A stretch of 64,000 nucleotides of DNA from Fusobacterium sp. IOR10 (GTDB lineage: Bacteria; Fusobacteriota; Fusobacteriia; Fusobacteriales; Fusobacteriaceae). Location: the NCBI RefSeq assembly GCF_010367435.1, contig NZ_WJWY01000001.1, positions 1 to 64,000 on the forward strand. The letters run 5' to 3'. How positions within the stretch are numbered: position 1 is the first letter of the stretch; every line of letters begins with the position of its first letter. This document shows, piece after piece, positions 1-9,143 of the stretch. The notes under the pieces were generated by a model. It was not told where the DNA came from, did no database searches, and saw only the letters and a list, made by a program, of their open reading frames with translations. The translations under genes and the position numbers were made by a program.

Positions 1-78
1 AGCTAAAGATTTTACTGTTTCTCCTTTCAACCTTCTTTCATAAATTTCTATTTTTTGTTTATTTGTTAATTTGGACAT
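1..78 (-). CDS. IS3-family transposase OrfA, N-terminal fragment (cut by window edge)
   Basis: The first 26 codons of a protein starting MSKLTNKQKIEIYERR and continuing with KGETVKSLA are visible before the window ends. This is the usual opening of the helix-turn-helix OrfA protein of IS150-type elements, which binds the terminal repeats and is frameshift-fused to the DDE catalytic OrfB. The start is the ATG at 76-78, preceded on the minus strand by a GGAGGG sequence. Nothing can be said about the remainder. Confidence 0.7.
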   Translation of the reverse strand, partial: MSKLTNKQKIEIYERRLKGETVKSLA

Positions 79-127
79 AAGAAATGCACCCTCCATCTTA
101 TTTGTCTAAGATTTTGGGTGCACTACA
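1..127 (-). mobile_element. IS3-family (IS150-like) insertion sequence, left end only
   Basis: The element enters from outside the window and its end lies at about 127. Read on the minus strand, the terminus begins TGTAGTGCACCC and is followed by a short AT-rich leader and then the start of an orfA-like transposase. TGTA followed by a GCACCC core is typical of IS150-group ends in the IS3 family. Only one end is present, so the partner inverted repeat, target duplication and intactness cannot be judged. It lies just downstream of the small gene at 142-348. Confidence 0.75.
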
Positions 128-141
128 TTTAAGGGCCTTTT

Positions 142-348
142 TTATATAGCTTTTTTTAATATTTTTTTGTTGTAACTCTTTTTTTTAGGAGTTATTATCC
201 CAAAAGTACGTAAAGCTGAATATGTTGAATATCCTGCATATGCAATAATTTCATATATTCCCAAATCATTTTGATTTAATAAAAACGCTAAAATAATACA
301 AAGTATAAAAAACACATTTATATTTCTTACAAAAACATAATCCTTCAT
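142..348 (-). CDS. small membrane protein of unknown function, 68 aa
   Basis: This gene is not recognised. The 68-residue product has a short charged N-terminus, a strongly hydrophobic stretch at about residues 10-25, a second weaker one at about 30-50, and a lysine-rich tail. That pattern suggests a small inner-membrane protein with one or two spans and a positive cytoplasmic end. The start is well supported by GGAGGTAAATTAA directly before the ATG and by a promoter at 405-433. An insertion sequence ends about 15 bp beyond its stop, so any natural terminator may have been displaced. Confidence 0.6.
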   Translation of the reverse strand: MKDYVFVRNINVFFILCIILAFLLNQNDLGIYEIIAYAGYSTYSALRTFGIITPKKKSYNKKILKKAI

Positions 349-404
349 TTAATTTACCTCCATATATAAAAATTCAGTATTCATTATTTCTTAACACAAG
401 AATC

Positions 405-433
405 ATTATATACTATATTGAGAATAAATTCAA
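405..433 (-). promoter_or_regulatory. sigma70-type promoter for the 68-aa membrane protein
   Basis: On the minus strand TTGAAT (428-433) and TATAAT (405-410) are separated by 17 bp. Transcription would start near 398, leaving a leader of about 50 nt before the ATG at 348. It lies beyond the end of the rluA-type gene, so the small gene is probably a separate unit. Confidence 0.65.
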
Positions 434-460
434 ATTTATTTTTATTGTGGGACTTTTTTC

Positions 461-1324
461 TTATGAAAGCTTATTTTCAAATCCCTTTGGTAAATCCAAT
501 TTAACTTCTATATTAAACTTATCTATTTTACAGTAAAAAGAATTTAAAAATAATATTCTTTCTCTATCATTACCATACCTTGTATCTCCTAGTATAGGGT
601 GACCCATATTAGAAAGTTGAACTCTAAGTTGATGAGTTCTTCCTGTAACAAGTTCCCCTTCTAATAATGTTAAATTATTTTTTCTTTTTAAAACTTTAAA
701 ATAAGTTATTGCTATTTTACCCTCTGTATCATTTTTAGATGTAACTATTACTTTATCTTCTATTTTTTTCAAATAATTTTCAATTACAAACTTGTCTTTG
801 TTTATTGTTCCATGAACCAATATATAGTATTTTTTCTTTATCCTATTTTCTCTAATTTCTTCAGTTAATATTCTAGTGGTTATTTTATTTTTAGATCCTA
901 TAACTAAACCTGAAGTTTTTTTATCTATTCTATTTACAAAATTAAAGTCATTGGATTTAAAATAAGATTTAAACATCTCTGATATTCCATAGTCAAATCC
1001 ACTTCCCTTATGCATCACTACATCTTTTTTCTTATTAAAAATTATTAAATCTTCATTCTCAAAAACTATTCCTTTTTTTAAAAATTCCTTATCTTTATCT
1101 TGTAACTTCATAAATATAATTTCTTCCTCAGGAACATCTAAACCTATGAACAGTTTATCCCCTTCAACTAATCTATAATTTTCCTTTTTTTTCTTATTAT
1201 TGACTTTTATTTTCCCTATTCTTAAAGCTTTAAATATTTCTGTTAAGGGAGTTGTTGTTAATTTTTTTCTCAAATATCTGTCTAACCTTACATTTTCATC
1301 ATCTTTTTCTATTATATATTTCAT
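461..1324 (-). CDS. RluA-family pseudouridine synthase
   Basis: Converts specific uridines in 23S rRNA or tRNA to pseudouridine. An S4-like RNA-binding region occupies about residues 1-60 (RLDRYLRKKL). The catalytic domain follows, with NRIDKKTSG at 131-139 carrying the catalytic Asp134, RTHQLRVQ at 229-236 and GHPILGDTRYG at 241-251. The family motif is usually HRLDxxTSG, so Asn at 131 is a small departure. At 287 aa the length is normal for RluC/RluD-type enzymes, but the target cannot be fixed from sequence. It is the last gene of the run that begins with alr, 8 bp after rodA. Confidence 0.88.
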   Translation of the reverse strand: MKYIIEKDDENVRLDRYLRKKLTTTPLTEIFKALRIGKIKVNNKKKKENYRLVEGDKLFIGLDVPEEEIIFMKLQDKDKEFLKKGIVFENEDLIIFNKKKDVVMHKGSGFDYGISEMFKSYFKSNDFNFVNRIDKKTSGLVIGSKNKITTRILTEEIRENRIKKKYYILVHGTINKDKFVIENYLKKIEDKVIVTSKNDTEGKIAITYFKVLKRKNNLTLLEGELVTGRTHQLRVQLSNMGHPILGDTRYGNDRERILFLNSFYCKIDKFNIEVKLDLPKGFENKLS

Positions 1325-1332
1325 AACTACCT

Positions 1333-2436
1333 CTATATTTTATGTATTTTAACACTATTTACAACTCCTATCATTAGAAATCCAAATATAAATGAACTTC
1401 CACCATAGCTCATAAACAATAGAGGTAATCCTGTTACAGGCATTATCCCCATTATCATTCCTAAATTTATAAATGTATGAAAAAAGAAAATACTTGCTAT
1501 TCCATAGCATATAAGTTTCCCATATTCATCACTTGTTGAATCTGCTATTTTTAAAATATTGAAAATTAATGCTAAATAAATAACAATTAAAATCATTCCC
1601 CCAATAAATCCTCTTTCTTCTAAAAATACAGAGCCTATGAAATCTGTATGAGATTCAGGTAAGAATCTTAATTTACTTTGAGTTCCTTGTAAAAAACCTT
1701 TTCCTAAAAATCCTCCAGACCCTATAGCTATTTTAGATTGTACTACATTCCATCCACTATTTGCCAAATCAGCTTCTGGATTTAAGAATGTTAGTATTCT
1801 TTTTTTTTGATAATCTCTAAGTAAGAAAAAATAAAATAATGGAATTGATGTTATTACTCCAATCATTAGTTTAAATATCGTTTTGAAATCTATTCCATGA
1901 ACAAATATCATTACTCCATATATAAAGATTATAACTAGTGAAGTTCCTAAGTCAGGTTGCTTTGCTATTAGCAAAAAAATCGGAACTATATGACAAAAAG
2001 AAAATATAATATTTTTTATTCCATTGAAATTTTTATTATAATTTATAATTAAAACCTCTGCAAATGTTAAAATAATAAGTAATTTTGCAAATTCAGCTGG
2101 TTGAATATTTACAATTCCTAAATTTATCCATCTTTTAGCACCTTTGGCACTATCTCCAAAAATAAATACTGATATAAGCATTAAAACATTAAATATATAT
2201 ATTAATTTATAATATTTAGCATATTTTTTATAATCAATTAACGATACAAAAAAATAAACTAGCAACCCTAATCCAGACCAAATAATTTCTTTTTTAAAAT
2301 AAACTAATGTTCTATATGAGGTAGCTGTGTAAACTGTGGACAAACTTATAACTATTAATAGCAAAACTTTTAATAGTAAAGAATAATCTGCTTTTTTTAT
2401 TTTCTTTTGTAATACTAATATATCTCTTTTATTCAT
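1333..2436 (-). CDS. rodA: rod shape-determining peptidoglycan glycosyltransferase RodA
   Basis: A SEDS-family membrane glycosyltransferase that polymerises lipid II during side-wall synthesis, working with a class B penicillin-binding protein and MreB (mreB lies at 28575). The 367-aa protein has about ten transmembrane segments. Visible family signatures include the loop GWNVVQSKIAIGSGG, the ESHTDFI motif, and the C-terminal GMIMGIMPVTGLPLLFMSYG stretch. RodA is preferred over FtsW because of the length and the KQPDLGTSL motif. The ribosome binding site AGGGAG sits 6-7 bp before the ATG. It lies between dut and the rluA-type gene. Confidence 0.9.
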   Translation of the reverse strand: MNKRDILVLQKKIKKADYSLLLKVLLLIVISLSTVYTATSYRTLVYFKKEIIWSGLGLLVYFFVSLIDYKKYAKYYKLIYIFNVLMLISVFIFGDSAKGAKRWINLGIVNIQPAEFAKLLIILTFAEVLIINYNKNFNGIKNIIFSFCHIVPIFLLIAKQPDLGTSLVIIFIYGVMIFVHGIDFKTIFKLMIGVITSIPLFYFFLLRDYQKKRILTFLNPEADLANSGWNVVQSKIAIGSGGFLGKGFLQGTQSKLRFLPESHTDFIGSVFLEERGFIGGMILIVIYLALIFNILKIADSTSDEYGKLICYGIASIFFFHTFINLGMIMGIMPVTGLPLLFMSYGGSSFIFGFLMIGVVNSVKIHKI

Positions 2437-2449
2437 GATTTCTCCCTAA

Positions 2450-2887
2450 TTATTTACCTGTATGACCAAATCCTCCGTTTCCTCTTTTAGTTTCAGATAA
2501 ATCATCTTCAATTAAATCCATTTGATAAACTTTATTTAATATTAACTGAGCTATTCTTTCCTCTGGCTCTATTGTAAATTCATCCTTACTTAAATTAATC
2601 ATTATTATTCCAATTTCACCTCTATAATCACTATCTATTGTACCAGGTGTATTAACTAAAGTTATTCCATGTTTTAAAGCTAGGCCACTTCTTGGTCTAA
2701 CTTGTACTTCATATCCTATTGGAATTTCCATTTTTATCCCTGTTGGAATTAATTTTCTTTCTAAACTTTTTAAAGTTACTGAACTTTTTATATTTGCTCT
2801 AACATCCATTCCTGCTGAGCCCTCTGTCATATAAACTGGCTTTTTTATACCTTCTTCTAATATCACTTTTACTACTATTTTTTCCAT
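2450..2887 (-). CDS. dut: dUTP diphosphatase
   Basis: Hydrolyses dUTP to dUMP and diphosphate, keeping uracil out of DNA and supplying the thymidylate pathway. The 145-aa sequence shows all five trimeric dUTPase motifs: AGMDVRA at about 25-31, [10 protein letters not shown] at 65-74, GTIDSDYRG at 82-90 with the water-activating Asp85, RIAQLI at 111-116, and the glycine-rich C-terminal arm [10 protein letters not shown] at 135-144, which closes over the substrate. The length matches the bacterial family. AAGGAG precedes the ATG. Confidence 0.95.
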   Translation of the reverse strand: MEKIVVKVILEEGIKKPVYMTEGSAGMDVRANIKSSVTLKSLERKLIPTGIKMEIPIGYEVQVRPRSGLALKHGITLVNTPGTIDSDYRGEIGIIMINLSKDEFTIEPEERIAQLILNKVYQMDLIEDDLSETKRGNGGFGHTGK

Positions 2888-2901
2888 TTTATCTCCTTAT
2901 T

Positions 2902-4131
2902 TTAAATATTTCCTAATATTGTTTTTGAATAATATTTTTGATCAAATATTTCATTTGCAACATTTTTTATATCTTCCACTGTTATTTTATTTATTTCTTT
3001 CATTAATAAATCTAAATCTTTAACTTCTTCATAAAGTAAATATGAATTAGCCATTCGATTCATTCTTCCCTTAGTACTTTCAAGACCAAATGTAACTGCA
3101 CTTAAAAACTGATTCTTTGTTTTTTGTAACTCATATTCAGTTATGCTGTTTTCTTTTATATTATTAAATTCTGATTCTATCATTTCTATTACTTTTTTGT
3201 AATCTTTTTTTGTAGTTCCAGCGTAAACAGTTAATATCCCACCCTCTTCATAAGAAGATGTGTAACTATAAATGGAATAAGCTAATCCTTTTTCTTCTCT
3301 AATTTTTTGAAATAATCTCGAACTCATATTTCCTGCAAGAACATTTGACAGTATTGCAATCTCATATTTTTTTGAAGCTTTTAAAGAACTTCCAAGTGTA
3401 TTAAAACACAGATGAACCTGATTTGTATCTCTTTTAATAATATTCTCATTGGAGTTAATAATCATTTCTCCATTGTAAGCTCTAGAATAATTACTATCTT
3501 TTATACTTCCAAACCCTTTATTTAAAGAATCATAAATTTTTTCCTCTGAAAAATTTCCAGCTACAGAAATAACTATATTCTTAGCAATGTATTTCTCTTT
3601 AAAATATTTAACTAATTTTTCTCTGCTTATTTGTTTTACACTTTCAATACTTCCTAGGACAATATTCCCTTGAACTCCATTAATTACCATACGACTATTT
3701 CTATCATGAACAACTTCTTCAGGAATATCATTATACATATTTATTTCTTCAATAACAACTGACTTTTCTTTTTCCAAATTTTCTTCTGAAAATAATGAAT
3801 TTAAAAACATGTCTGTTAAAACTTCTATACCTTTCTCTATACTACTAGATAACATCTGTATATAATAAACAGTATTTTCTTTTCCTGTATAGGCATTTAT
3901 TATTCCACCTTCATTATCAATTATTTCAGATATATCCTTTGCTGACTTACTTTTGGTTCCTTTAAACATCATATGCTCCAAAAGATGAGAAATACCCTCT
4001 TCTCCTTCTAGCTCATGCTTTGCTCCAGTCTTTAGAAAAATTCCCAATGAAACACTATTTATTCCTTTTATTTCATCCAATAAAACTGGTATACCATTTT
4101 TTAATACAAGCTTCTTTATGCTATTTCCCAA
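2902..4131 (-). CDS. M16-family zinc metallopeptidase (processing protease-like)
   Basis: A pitrilysin/insulinase-clan peptidase with the inverted zinc motif HLLEH at about residues 49-53 and a downstream glutamate in EEINMY as the likely third ligand. The fold has two homologous halves. The C-terminal half carries the usual RLFQKIREEKGLAYSIYS block. About 410 aa matches the bacterial PqqL/YmxG-like group; the substrate is unknown. The longest frame opens at a TTG at 4143, but a GGAGGATATT element lies inside that extension, so the TTG at 4131 (first residues MGNSIKKLVL) is the better start. It follows lptF by about 14 bp. Confidence 0.85.
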   Translation of the reverse strand: MGNSIKKLVLKNGIPVLLDEIKGINSVSLGIFLKTGAKHELEGEEGISHLLEHMMFKGTKSKSAKDISEIIDNEGGIINAYTGKENTVYYIQMLSSSIEKGIEVLTDMFLNSLFSEENLEKEKSVVIEEINMYNDIPEEVVHDRNSRMVINGVQGNIVLGSIESVKQISREKLVKYFKEKYIAKNIVISVAGNFSEEKIYDSLNKGFGSIKDSNYSRAYNGEMIINSNENIIKRDTNQVHLCFNTLGSSLKASKKYEIAILSNVLAGNMSSRLFQKIREEKGLAYSIYSYTSSYEEGGILTVYAGTTKKDYKKVIEMIESEFNNIKENSITEYELQKTKNQFLSAVTFGLESTKGRMNRMANSYLLYEEVKDLDLLMKEINKITVEDIKNVANEIFDQKYYSKTILGNI

Positions 4132-4145
4132 AATATCCTCCAAAA

Positions 4146-5219
4146 TTAATACTCTGATTTATACATCAAGTATAAACCTAATGACAAAAATAAAATATTA
4201 GGAATCCATCCTCCTAAAAATGCATTTATTAATCCGTTCTTACTAAGAGCTTCAAATAATCCTTGAACTATATAATATCCATATCCAAAAAATACACTTA
4301 TTCCTATAGTTTTAGCTGAAGCTGCTCTTACATATCTACTTCCTAAGGATAATCCAATTAAAACAATTATCACACTTGCAAAGGGAAAGGAATACCTTTT
4401 TCCCAATTCAACTAAACCACCCCTTGTATCTCCACCTGTTATTTTCATATTTATTATTTCTTTTCTAAGCTCTTTATTTGTTAAAAACTTAGGATTTGTT
4501 GAAAGTGTGAAGAAATTTTGTGGTTCCTTATCAAAATCTTTGTTTATATAAATTTTCTTTTTTGTTATTTTATTATTTAAAATATCGTTTATAACCACAT
4601 CAGATAGTTTCCAAATTTTTTCTTTTCTGTCAAACTTGGCAGTCTTTCCTATAGTTACAGTTTCAATTTCAGAAAAATCTTCATTCATCTTAATAATTTG
4701 AAAATCTTTAGCTGTTTCTTCCTTTGAGTTTATATATCCAATGTAATAAACATTATTATTACTATCCCTTAAAAATGCATTTCTTTTTTCAATTGGAATA
4801 GTTTTTATTATATTATCCCCTTTAAGTTCTCTCATTCTTCTTTCACTTCTAGGATATAAATTTCCATTAACAAAATATACTAATATTGATATGGCAAAAG
4901 AAATTATTAGTGGAAATATTATTATTCTTCTGAAACTTATTCCTGAAGTTTTTAAAGATATTATTTCTAAATTACTTGCCATTTTATTCATAAAAATTAA
5001 AGATCCCAATAAAACAGCTAACGGTGTCATATTAACTATAATCTCAGGGAGCATATTTAAAAGATAAAGTACTCCTTGAGATGTTGACATTCTTCCGTCA
5101 GCAACATATCTAAAAACTTTAAATAATTGACTTAGCAAAAATATATTCATAAATGCAATTAGACTAATCAAAAATGATTTTACAAAACTTTTACTAATAT
5201 ATATGTCCAATTTTTTCAT
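4146..5219 (-). CDS. LptF/LptG-family lipopolysaccharide export permease
   Basis: A YjgP/YjgQ-type permease. In the Lpt system two such proteins pair with the LptB ATPase to extract lipopolysaccharide from the inner membrane and pass it to a periplasmic bridge. The 357-aa protein has three N-terminal transmembrane helices, a periplasmic region of about 150 residues beginning near YPRSERRMRELKGDN, and three C-terminal helices (KRYSFPFASVIIVLIGLSLG). It is paired with a second homologue immediately upstream, as LptF and LptG usually are. Which paralogue is F and which is G cannot be told safely. lptB and an lptC-like gene lie at 14421-16563. Confidence 0.9.
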   Translation of the reverse strand: MKKLDIYISKSFVKSFLISLIAFMNIFLLSQLFKVFRYVADGRMSTSQGVLYLLNMLPEIIVNMTPLAVLLGSLIFMNKMASNLEIISLKTSGISFRRIIIFPLIISFAISILVYFVNGNLYPRSERRMRELKGDNIIKTIPIEKRNAFLRDSNNNVYYIGYINSKEETAKDFQIIKMNEDFSEIETVTIGKTAKFDRKEKIWKLSDVVINDILNNKITKKKIYINKDFDKEPQNFFTLSTNPKFLTNKELRKEIINMKITGGDTRGGLVELGKRYSFPFASVIIVLIGLSLGSRYVRAASAKTIGISVFFGYGYYIVQGLFEALSKNGLINAFLGGWIPNILFLSLGLYLMYKSEY

Positions 5220-5220
5220 T

Positions 5221-6294
5221 TTATATCACCCTTCCCTTTTTTTTATAAAGAGAATAAGTTAAAATTATTAAAAATATATTTGAAAACCAAACTCCTAAAA
5301 ATGGAGAAACTATTCCCCTATAAGCTAATACCATTCCTAAATTTAAAAAAACAATATAAATAAATATTATTCCTATTGCAACTCCATAGTTAGTTCCTTT
5401 ACCACTTCTTTTATTTCCAACTGATAGTAGAACTCCTAATATTGAAAGGATAATTGCAGAAATAGGTACTGCTATTTTTCTATTCATTTCAACTATAAAT
5501 GGACGTCTTTCATTTTCATTGCTTTGTTTATATTCCTTATATAAACTTCCCACTCCCATTCCTTCTATATCTTTCATCTTTATTTCTATATCCTTAAAAT
5601 AACTAGTTAAAGGTATCCTTTTTTCTTTGAATTCTCCCCTTAATTGTTCTTCTCCATTATCTTTGAATCTATAGAATTTTGAATTGTCTAAAATCATAGA
5701 TGCGCTTTCCCAATATGTTCTTTCACCTGTTATTAATGTTGGATATTTAGTGTTGTCATTATAAAATATCAAAACATTTTTAGCATCCTTTGTTTTTGCA
5801 TCTATTTTATCTATGTATATTTTATATTTATCCACTTCATCAATTAAAACTTTATCTTTTAGTTGAAAAACAGGATTATTATATACCATCTTTATTGATA
5901 ATTGTTGCAATTTAACATAGGATCTTGGAATAATACTCTCTTGTAAAAAAAATATAAATACTGTACCTATAACACCAACTATAGATATTAATTTTAATAA
6001 TTTATTTAATGATATTCCCATGGAATTTATTGCTGTTATTTCACTGTATTTTGTCAAACTCCCAAAAGTTACCATAACTCCTAAAAATATTCCCATAGGT
6101 ATTGTTTGAGATAATATCATAGGTAAATAAAAGGATATCATTCTAGCTACATCTATAATTGATATTCCTTTAACTATAATACTTTCTAACATAGAGACTA
6201 TTATATCTATAAGAAAAATAAAAGTAAATAAAGAAATACCAAAAAAAATTGGTGCTTTAGCTTCATTTAAAATGTATCTATTAATCATCTTCAT
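5221..6294 (-). CDS. LptF/LptG-family lipopolysaccharide export permease
   Basis: The second permease of the pair, also 357 aa and with the same topology: three helices, a periplasmic beta-rich domain, then three helices (EMNRKIAVPISAIILSILGV). The N-terminal block TIPMGIFLGVMVTFGSLTKYSEITAINSMGIS is the conserved coupling region of the family. Its stop is directly next to the start of the following permease, which suggests balanced synthesis of the two halves. AGGAGAAAATT precedes the ATG. It is the main indication, with its neighbour, that the cell has an outer membrane with lipopolysaccharide or lipooligosaccharide. Confidence 0.9.
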   Translation of the reverse strand: MKMINRYILNEAKAPIFFGISLFTFIFLIDIIVSMLESIIVKGISIIDVARMISFYLPMILSQTIPMGIFLGVMVTFGSLTKYSEITAINSMGISLNKLLKLISIVGVIGTVFIFFLQESIIPRSYVKLQQLSIKMVYNNPVFQLKDKVLIDEVDKYKIYIDKIDAKTKDAKNVLIFYNDNTKYPTLITGERTYWESASMILDNSKFYRFKDNGEEQLRGEFKEKRIPLTSYFKDIEIKMKDIEGMGVGSLYKEYKQSNENERRPFIVEMNRKIAVPISAIILSILGVLLSVGNKRSGKGTNYGVAIGIIFIYIVFLNLGMVLAYRGIVSPFLGVWFSNIFLIILTYSLYKKKGRVI

Positions 6295-6303
6295 AATTTT
6301 CTC

Positions 6304-6837
6304 CTAAAATAATTTATCAATATACTTTTCTATTGATCTTCCATCCCTTAACTCCATTAATTTTTCTTTAAATACAGTTGGAATGTAATCATTAATTTTA
6401 TCACTGTTTTCTATAAAATATTCATTAACCTTACTATCTTTACCTAAGTCTGTGATTTTTGGAAATGCATCTAAAACTATATTGTAAATTAATATAACTA
6501 AAAATCCAATTAACAATCCCTTTAATAAACTTAAAACCCCTCCTAATACCCTGCTTAATAAGGATATTCTTTGTTTTTTTAAAAAACTATTTAAAAGATG
6601 AATAATCAAACTAAAAAATATAAATATTATAACAAAAGTTACTCCATAAACATAATTATAGCTATATTCTCCTATATATGATTTTGCAAATTTTATAACT
6701 GTTGGAGCAATTTTTTGAGTCATTATAAAGTTTATAACAACTCCAAAGGTTGACATAAATTCAACTATAAACCCATTTTTTATTCCCAATATAAAAGTTA
6801 ATAATACAATGGCTAATATTGTAATATCCAAATACAT
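6304..6837 (-). CDS. CvpA-family membrane protein
   Basis: A predicted inner-membrane protein with four hydrophobic segments and the opening MYLDITILAIVLLTFILGIKNGF that is typical of CvpA (colicin V production family). The biochemical role of the family is not settled; it has been linked to envelope integrity. An in-frame ATG lies six codons upstream, but it overlaps the ribosome binding site AAAGGAGGAAAA, so the ATG at 6837 is taken as the start, giving 177 aa. It sits between the RlmI-like methyltransferase and the lpt permeases in one transcriptional run. Confidence 0.8.
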   Translation of the reverse strand: MYLDITILAIVLLTFILGIKNGFIVEFMSTFGVVINFIMTQKIAPTVIKFAKSYIGEYSYNYVYGVTFVIIFIFFSLIIHLLNSFLKKQRISLLSRVLGGVLSLLKGLLIGFLVILIYNIVLDAFPKITDLGKDSKVNEYFIENSDKINDYIPTVFKEKLMELRDGRSIEKYIDKLF

Positions 6838-6847
6838 TTTTCCTCCT

Positions 6848-8023
6848 TTAAACAATTTTAACCCAAAGAGCTTTCAAATATAAAGTTTCTGGTACATGTA
6901 ATATCCATGGATGATCTTCTGGTTGGTAATTTATTCCTATAACTTGAAGTCTCTTCCCATTATTTGAAGCGGCCATTCTTGTTACTTCTATTAAATCTTG
7001 TAAGCCCATATGATAAGCACAAGTTACTACTCCTAAAATTCCATCTTTTTCCATTAATTTAAAACTACTATCACAAAGATCAAAGAAAAAATCTCTTCCT
7101 CTTCTCACTTGATCTTTCCTTTTTATTAAAGAAGGTGGATCTAAAGTAATTACATCATATTTTTCCCCTCTTCCTATTAGAGTTTTTAAAAGCATAAATG
7201 CATCTCCCTCTAAAGTTTCAAAACTATTTTTAAAATTGTTAAGTTCATAATTTTTTCTACATAATTCTAAGGCATGGGAATCCTTATCTATTGCTACAAC
7301 TTTTTCACACCCTTCTTTTAATGCAGCTATTGAAAAACCACCTGAACTTGAAAATACATCTAAAAATTTAGTTTTATCATTTAAATAAGGTCTTATAAAT
7401 TTTCTAGAATCCCTTTGATCCAAGAAGAATCCAGTTTTTTGTCCTTTTTCAATATCTATAATATACTTAAGTCCATTGTCTTCCATAATTATTTCTTCTG
7501 GAATTTCCCCATAAATAATTCCTGTTCTTTCTTCTACACCTTCGTGAACTCTATTTTCAACATCACTTCTTTCATAAATTCCCTTTGGTTTCATGTATTT
7601 CTTTACTGCATTTATTATTTCCTGTTTAAATACTTCAATTCCTGAGTTTCTAAATTGAATAGATATATATTTATCAAATTTATCTATAATTAATCCTGGA
7701 AATCCATCAGCTTCTGAAAAAAATACTCTCATACAATTAGTTTCATCTAATAAAAGCTTTCTATTGTCATAGGCCACTTTTATCTTATTATATATAAAAC
7801 TCTTATCAATTTTTTCATCCTTTGTTGTCAATACTCTTACAAGGGCAGATGTTCCTTCTGTAACATAACCTCTTCCTATAAATTTCATATCTTCTCTTAC
7901 TACATCCACTATATCCCCTGTTTTTATTTCACCTATAATTGTTTTAACTTCATCTTTAAAAACATTTGGATAAAAATTTTGTATCTTTTTTTCTTTTCCT
8001 TTTAATAATATTATTTGCGACAT
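6848..8023 (-). CDS. class I SAM-dependent rRNA methyltransferase (RlmI-like)
   Basis: The 391-aa protein has an N-terminal PUA-like RNA-binding region (about 1-75) and a C-terminal Rossmann methyltransferase domain. The SAM-binding motif LDVFSSSGGFSIAALKEG is near residue 223, and the catalytic-site motif LDPPSL follows at about 298. This is the architecture of the COG1092 group, whose E. coli member RlmI makes m5C1962 in 23S rRNA; the exact site in this organism is inferred only. AAAGGAG precedes the ATG. The gene lies between alr and cvpA. Confidence 0.87.
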   Translation of the reverse strand: MSQIILLKGKEKKIQNFYPNVFKDEVKTIIGEIKTGDIVDVVREDMKFIGRGYVTEGTSALVRVLTTKDEKIDKSFIYNKIKVAYDNRKLLLDETNCMRVFFSEADGFPGLIIDKFDKYISIQFRNSGIEVFKQEIINAVKKYMKPKGIYERSDVENRVHEGVEERTGIIYGEIPEEIIMEDNGLKYIIDIEKGQKTGFFLDQRDSRKFIRPYLNDKTKFLDVFSSSGGFSIAALKEGCEKVVAIDKDSHALELCRKNYELNNFKNSFETLEGDAFMLLKTLIGRGEKYDVITLDPPSLIKRKDQVRRGRDFFFDLCDSSFKLMEKDGILGVVTCAYHMGLQDLIEVTRMAASNNGKRLQVIGINYQPEDHPWILHVPETLYLKALWVKIV

Positions 8024-8040
8024 TTTTCTCCTTTTATCAT

Positions 8041-9120
8041 CTATAATTTTTCTTCAATATAAATTCTTTTTACTCTTTTCCCTATACCTGTAAATATTTC
8101 ATAAGTTATTGTATCTGATAATTTAGCAACTTCTATTATATTATCGTCATAAAGAGTAACTTCATTTCCAACTTCTATTTTGTTTTTTAAAACTTCCGGT
8201 ATTTTCACCATAAACATATCCATACAAACTCTTCCTGTTACAAAACATTTTACCCCATTTATTTTTATAAAGCCTTTGTTTGATATTGATCTTCTAAAAC
8301 CATCTGCATAACCAGCTGAAATTGTTGCAACCATATCTCCTTTTTTTAAATGTGCTGTTCTTCCGTAGGAAATATCACTATCTTCTGCTAATACTTTTAT
8401 AAATAAAATTTTACTTTTAAATTTTACAACTGGTTTAAAACCATCAATATATTTTTCTCCACAAATTCCATATTGAATTATTCCAGCTCTCACATAATTT
8501 CCATTATCCTCTCCACAGTAGTTAAGTATCCCCCCACTATTTAAAAGATGTCTATATTTTATTGTGTCTATACCTTCAAAATCATTAAATTTTTTCACTT
8601 GATTTTCTGTATAACTGTAGCTTTCATCACATTCTTCATCTGAAACTGATAGATGACTGTATACTCCAACTATATTTTTCACTTTATTTTTTTCTATATA
8701 TTTCTTTAACAACTTAATATCTAAATCATTAAACCCAACTCTTCCCATTCCTGTTTCTATTTTTAAATGACATTTAATATTTAACATTTGATTATTAATA
8801 TATTTTAATTGTTCTAGAGAATTGAGAGCTATCTGAAGATTATATTCTTCAACTAATTTAAGGTCTTCATTAAAAACTCCACCTAAAATTAAAATATTAT
8901 CATCTATACCTTCATTTCTTAATTCTATACCCTCTTCCACAGTTGCCACTACAAAAAAATCAACACCGCATTTTTTTAATTCTCTTGTTAATCTTACTGC
9001 TCCCATTCCATAAGCATTTGCTTTAACTACACCTATTAATTTTTTATTTCCTATTTTTTCCTGAAGGGACTTTATGTTCCATCTGAAATTACTTAAATTA
9101 ATTTCTAACCAAGCTCTCAT
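8041..9120 (-). CDS. alr: alanine racemase
   Basis: A PLP-dependent enzyme that converts L-alanine to D-alanine for peptidoglycan. The PLP lysine is in VVKANAYGMGA (Lys33). The second catalytic residue lies in ISYGRTAHL, the substrate-binding arginine region in KIETGMGRVGF, and RVCMDMFMV is also present. The frame is open 24 bp further upstream, but the ribosome binding site GGAGGAGAGT lies directly before the ATG at 9120, giving 359 aa, normal for Alr. A strong hairpin (9144-9172) separates it from secF. It is the first gene of the run to 461, together with rodA in wall synthesis. Confidence 0.95.
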   Translation of the reverse strand: MRAWLEINLSNFRWNIKSLQEKIGNKKLIGVVKANAYGMGAVRLTRELKKCGVDFFVVATVEEGIELRNEGIDDNILILGGVFNEDLKLVEEYNLQIALNSLEQLKYINNQMLNIKCHLKIETGMGRVGFNDLDIKLLKKYIEKNKVKNIVGVYSHLSVSDEECDESYSYTENQVKKFNDFEGIDTIKYRHLLNSGGILNYCGEDNGNYVRAGIIQYGICGEKYIDGFKPVVKFKSKILFIKVLAEDSDISYGRTAHLKKGDMVATISAGYADGFRRSISNKGFIKINGVKCFVTGRVCMDMFMVKIPEVLKNKIEVGNEVTLYDDNIIEVAKLSDTITYEIFTGIGKRVKRIYIEEKL

Positions 9121-9143
9121 ACTCTCCTCCATTATATAGTACA

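Noticed and set aside
6838-6855. Upstream ATG for the CvpA-family protein
   Set aside because: The upstream codons contain the ribosome binding site AAAGGAGG that serves the ATG at 6837.
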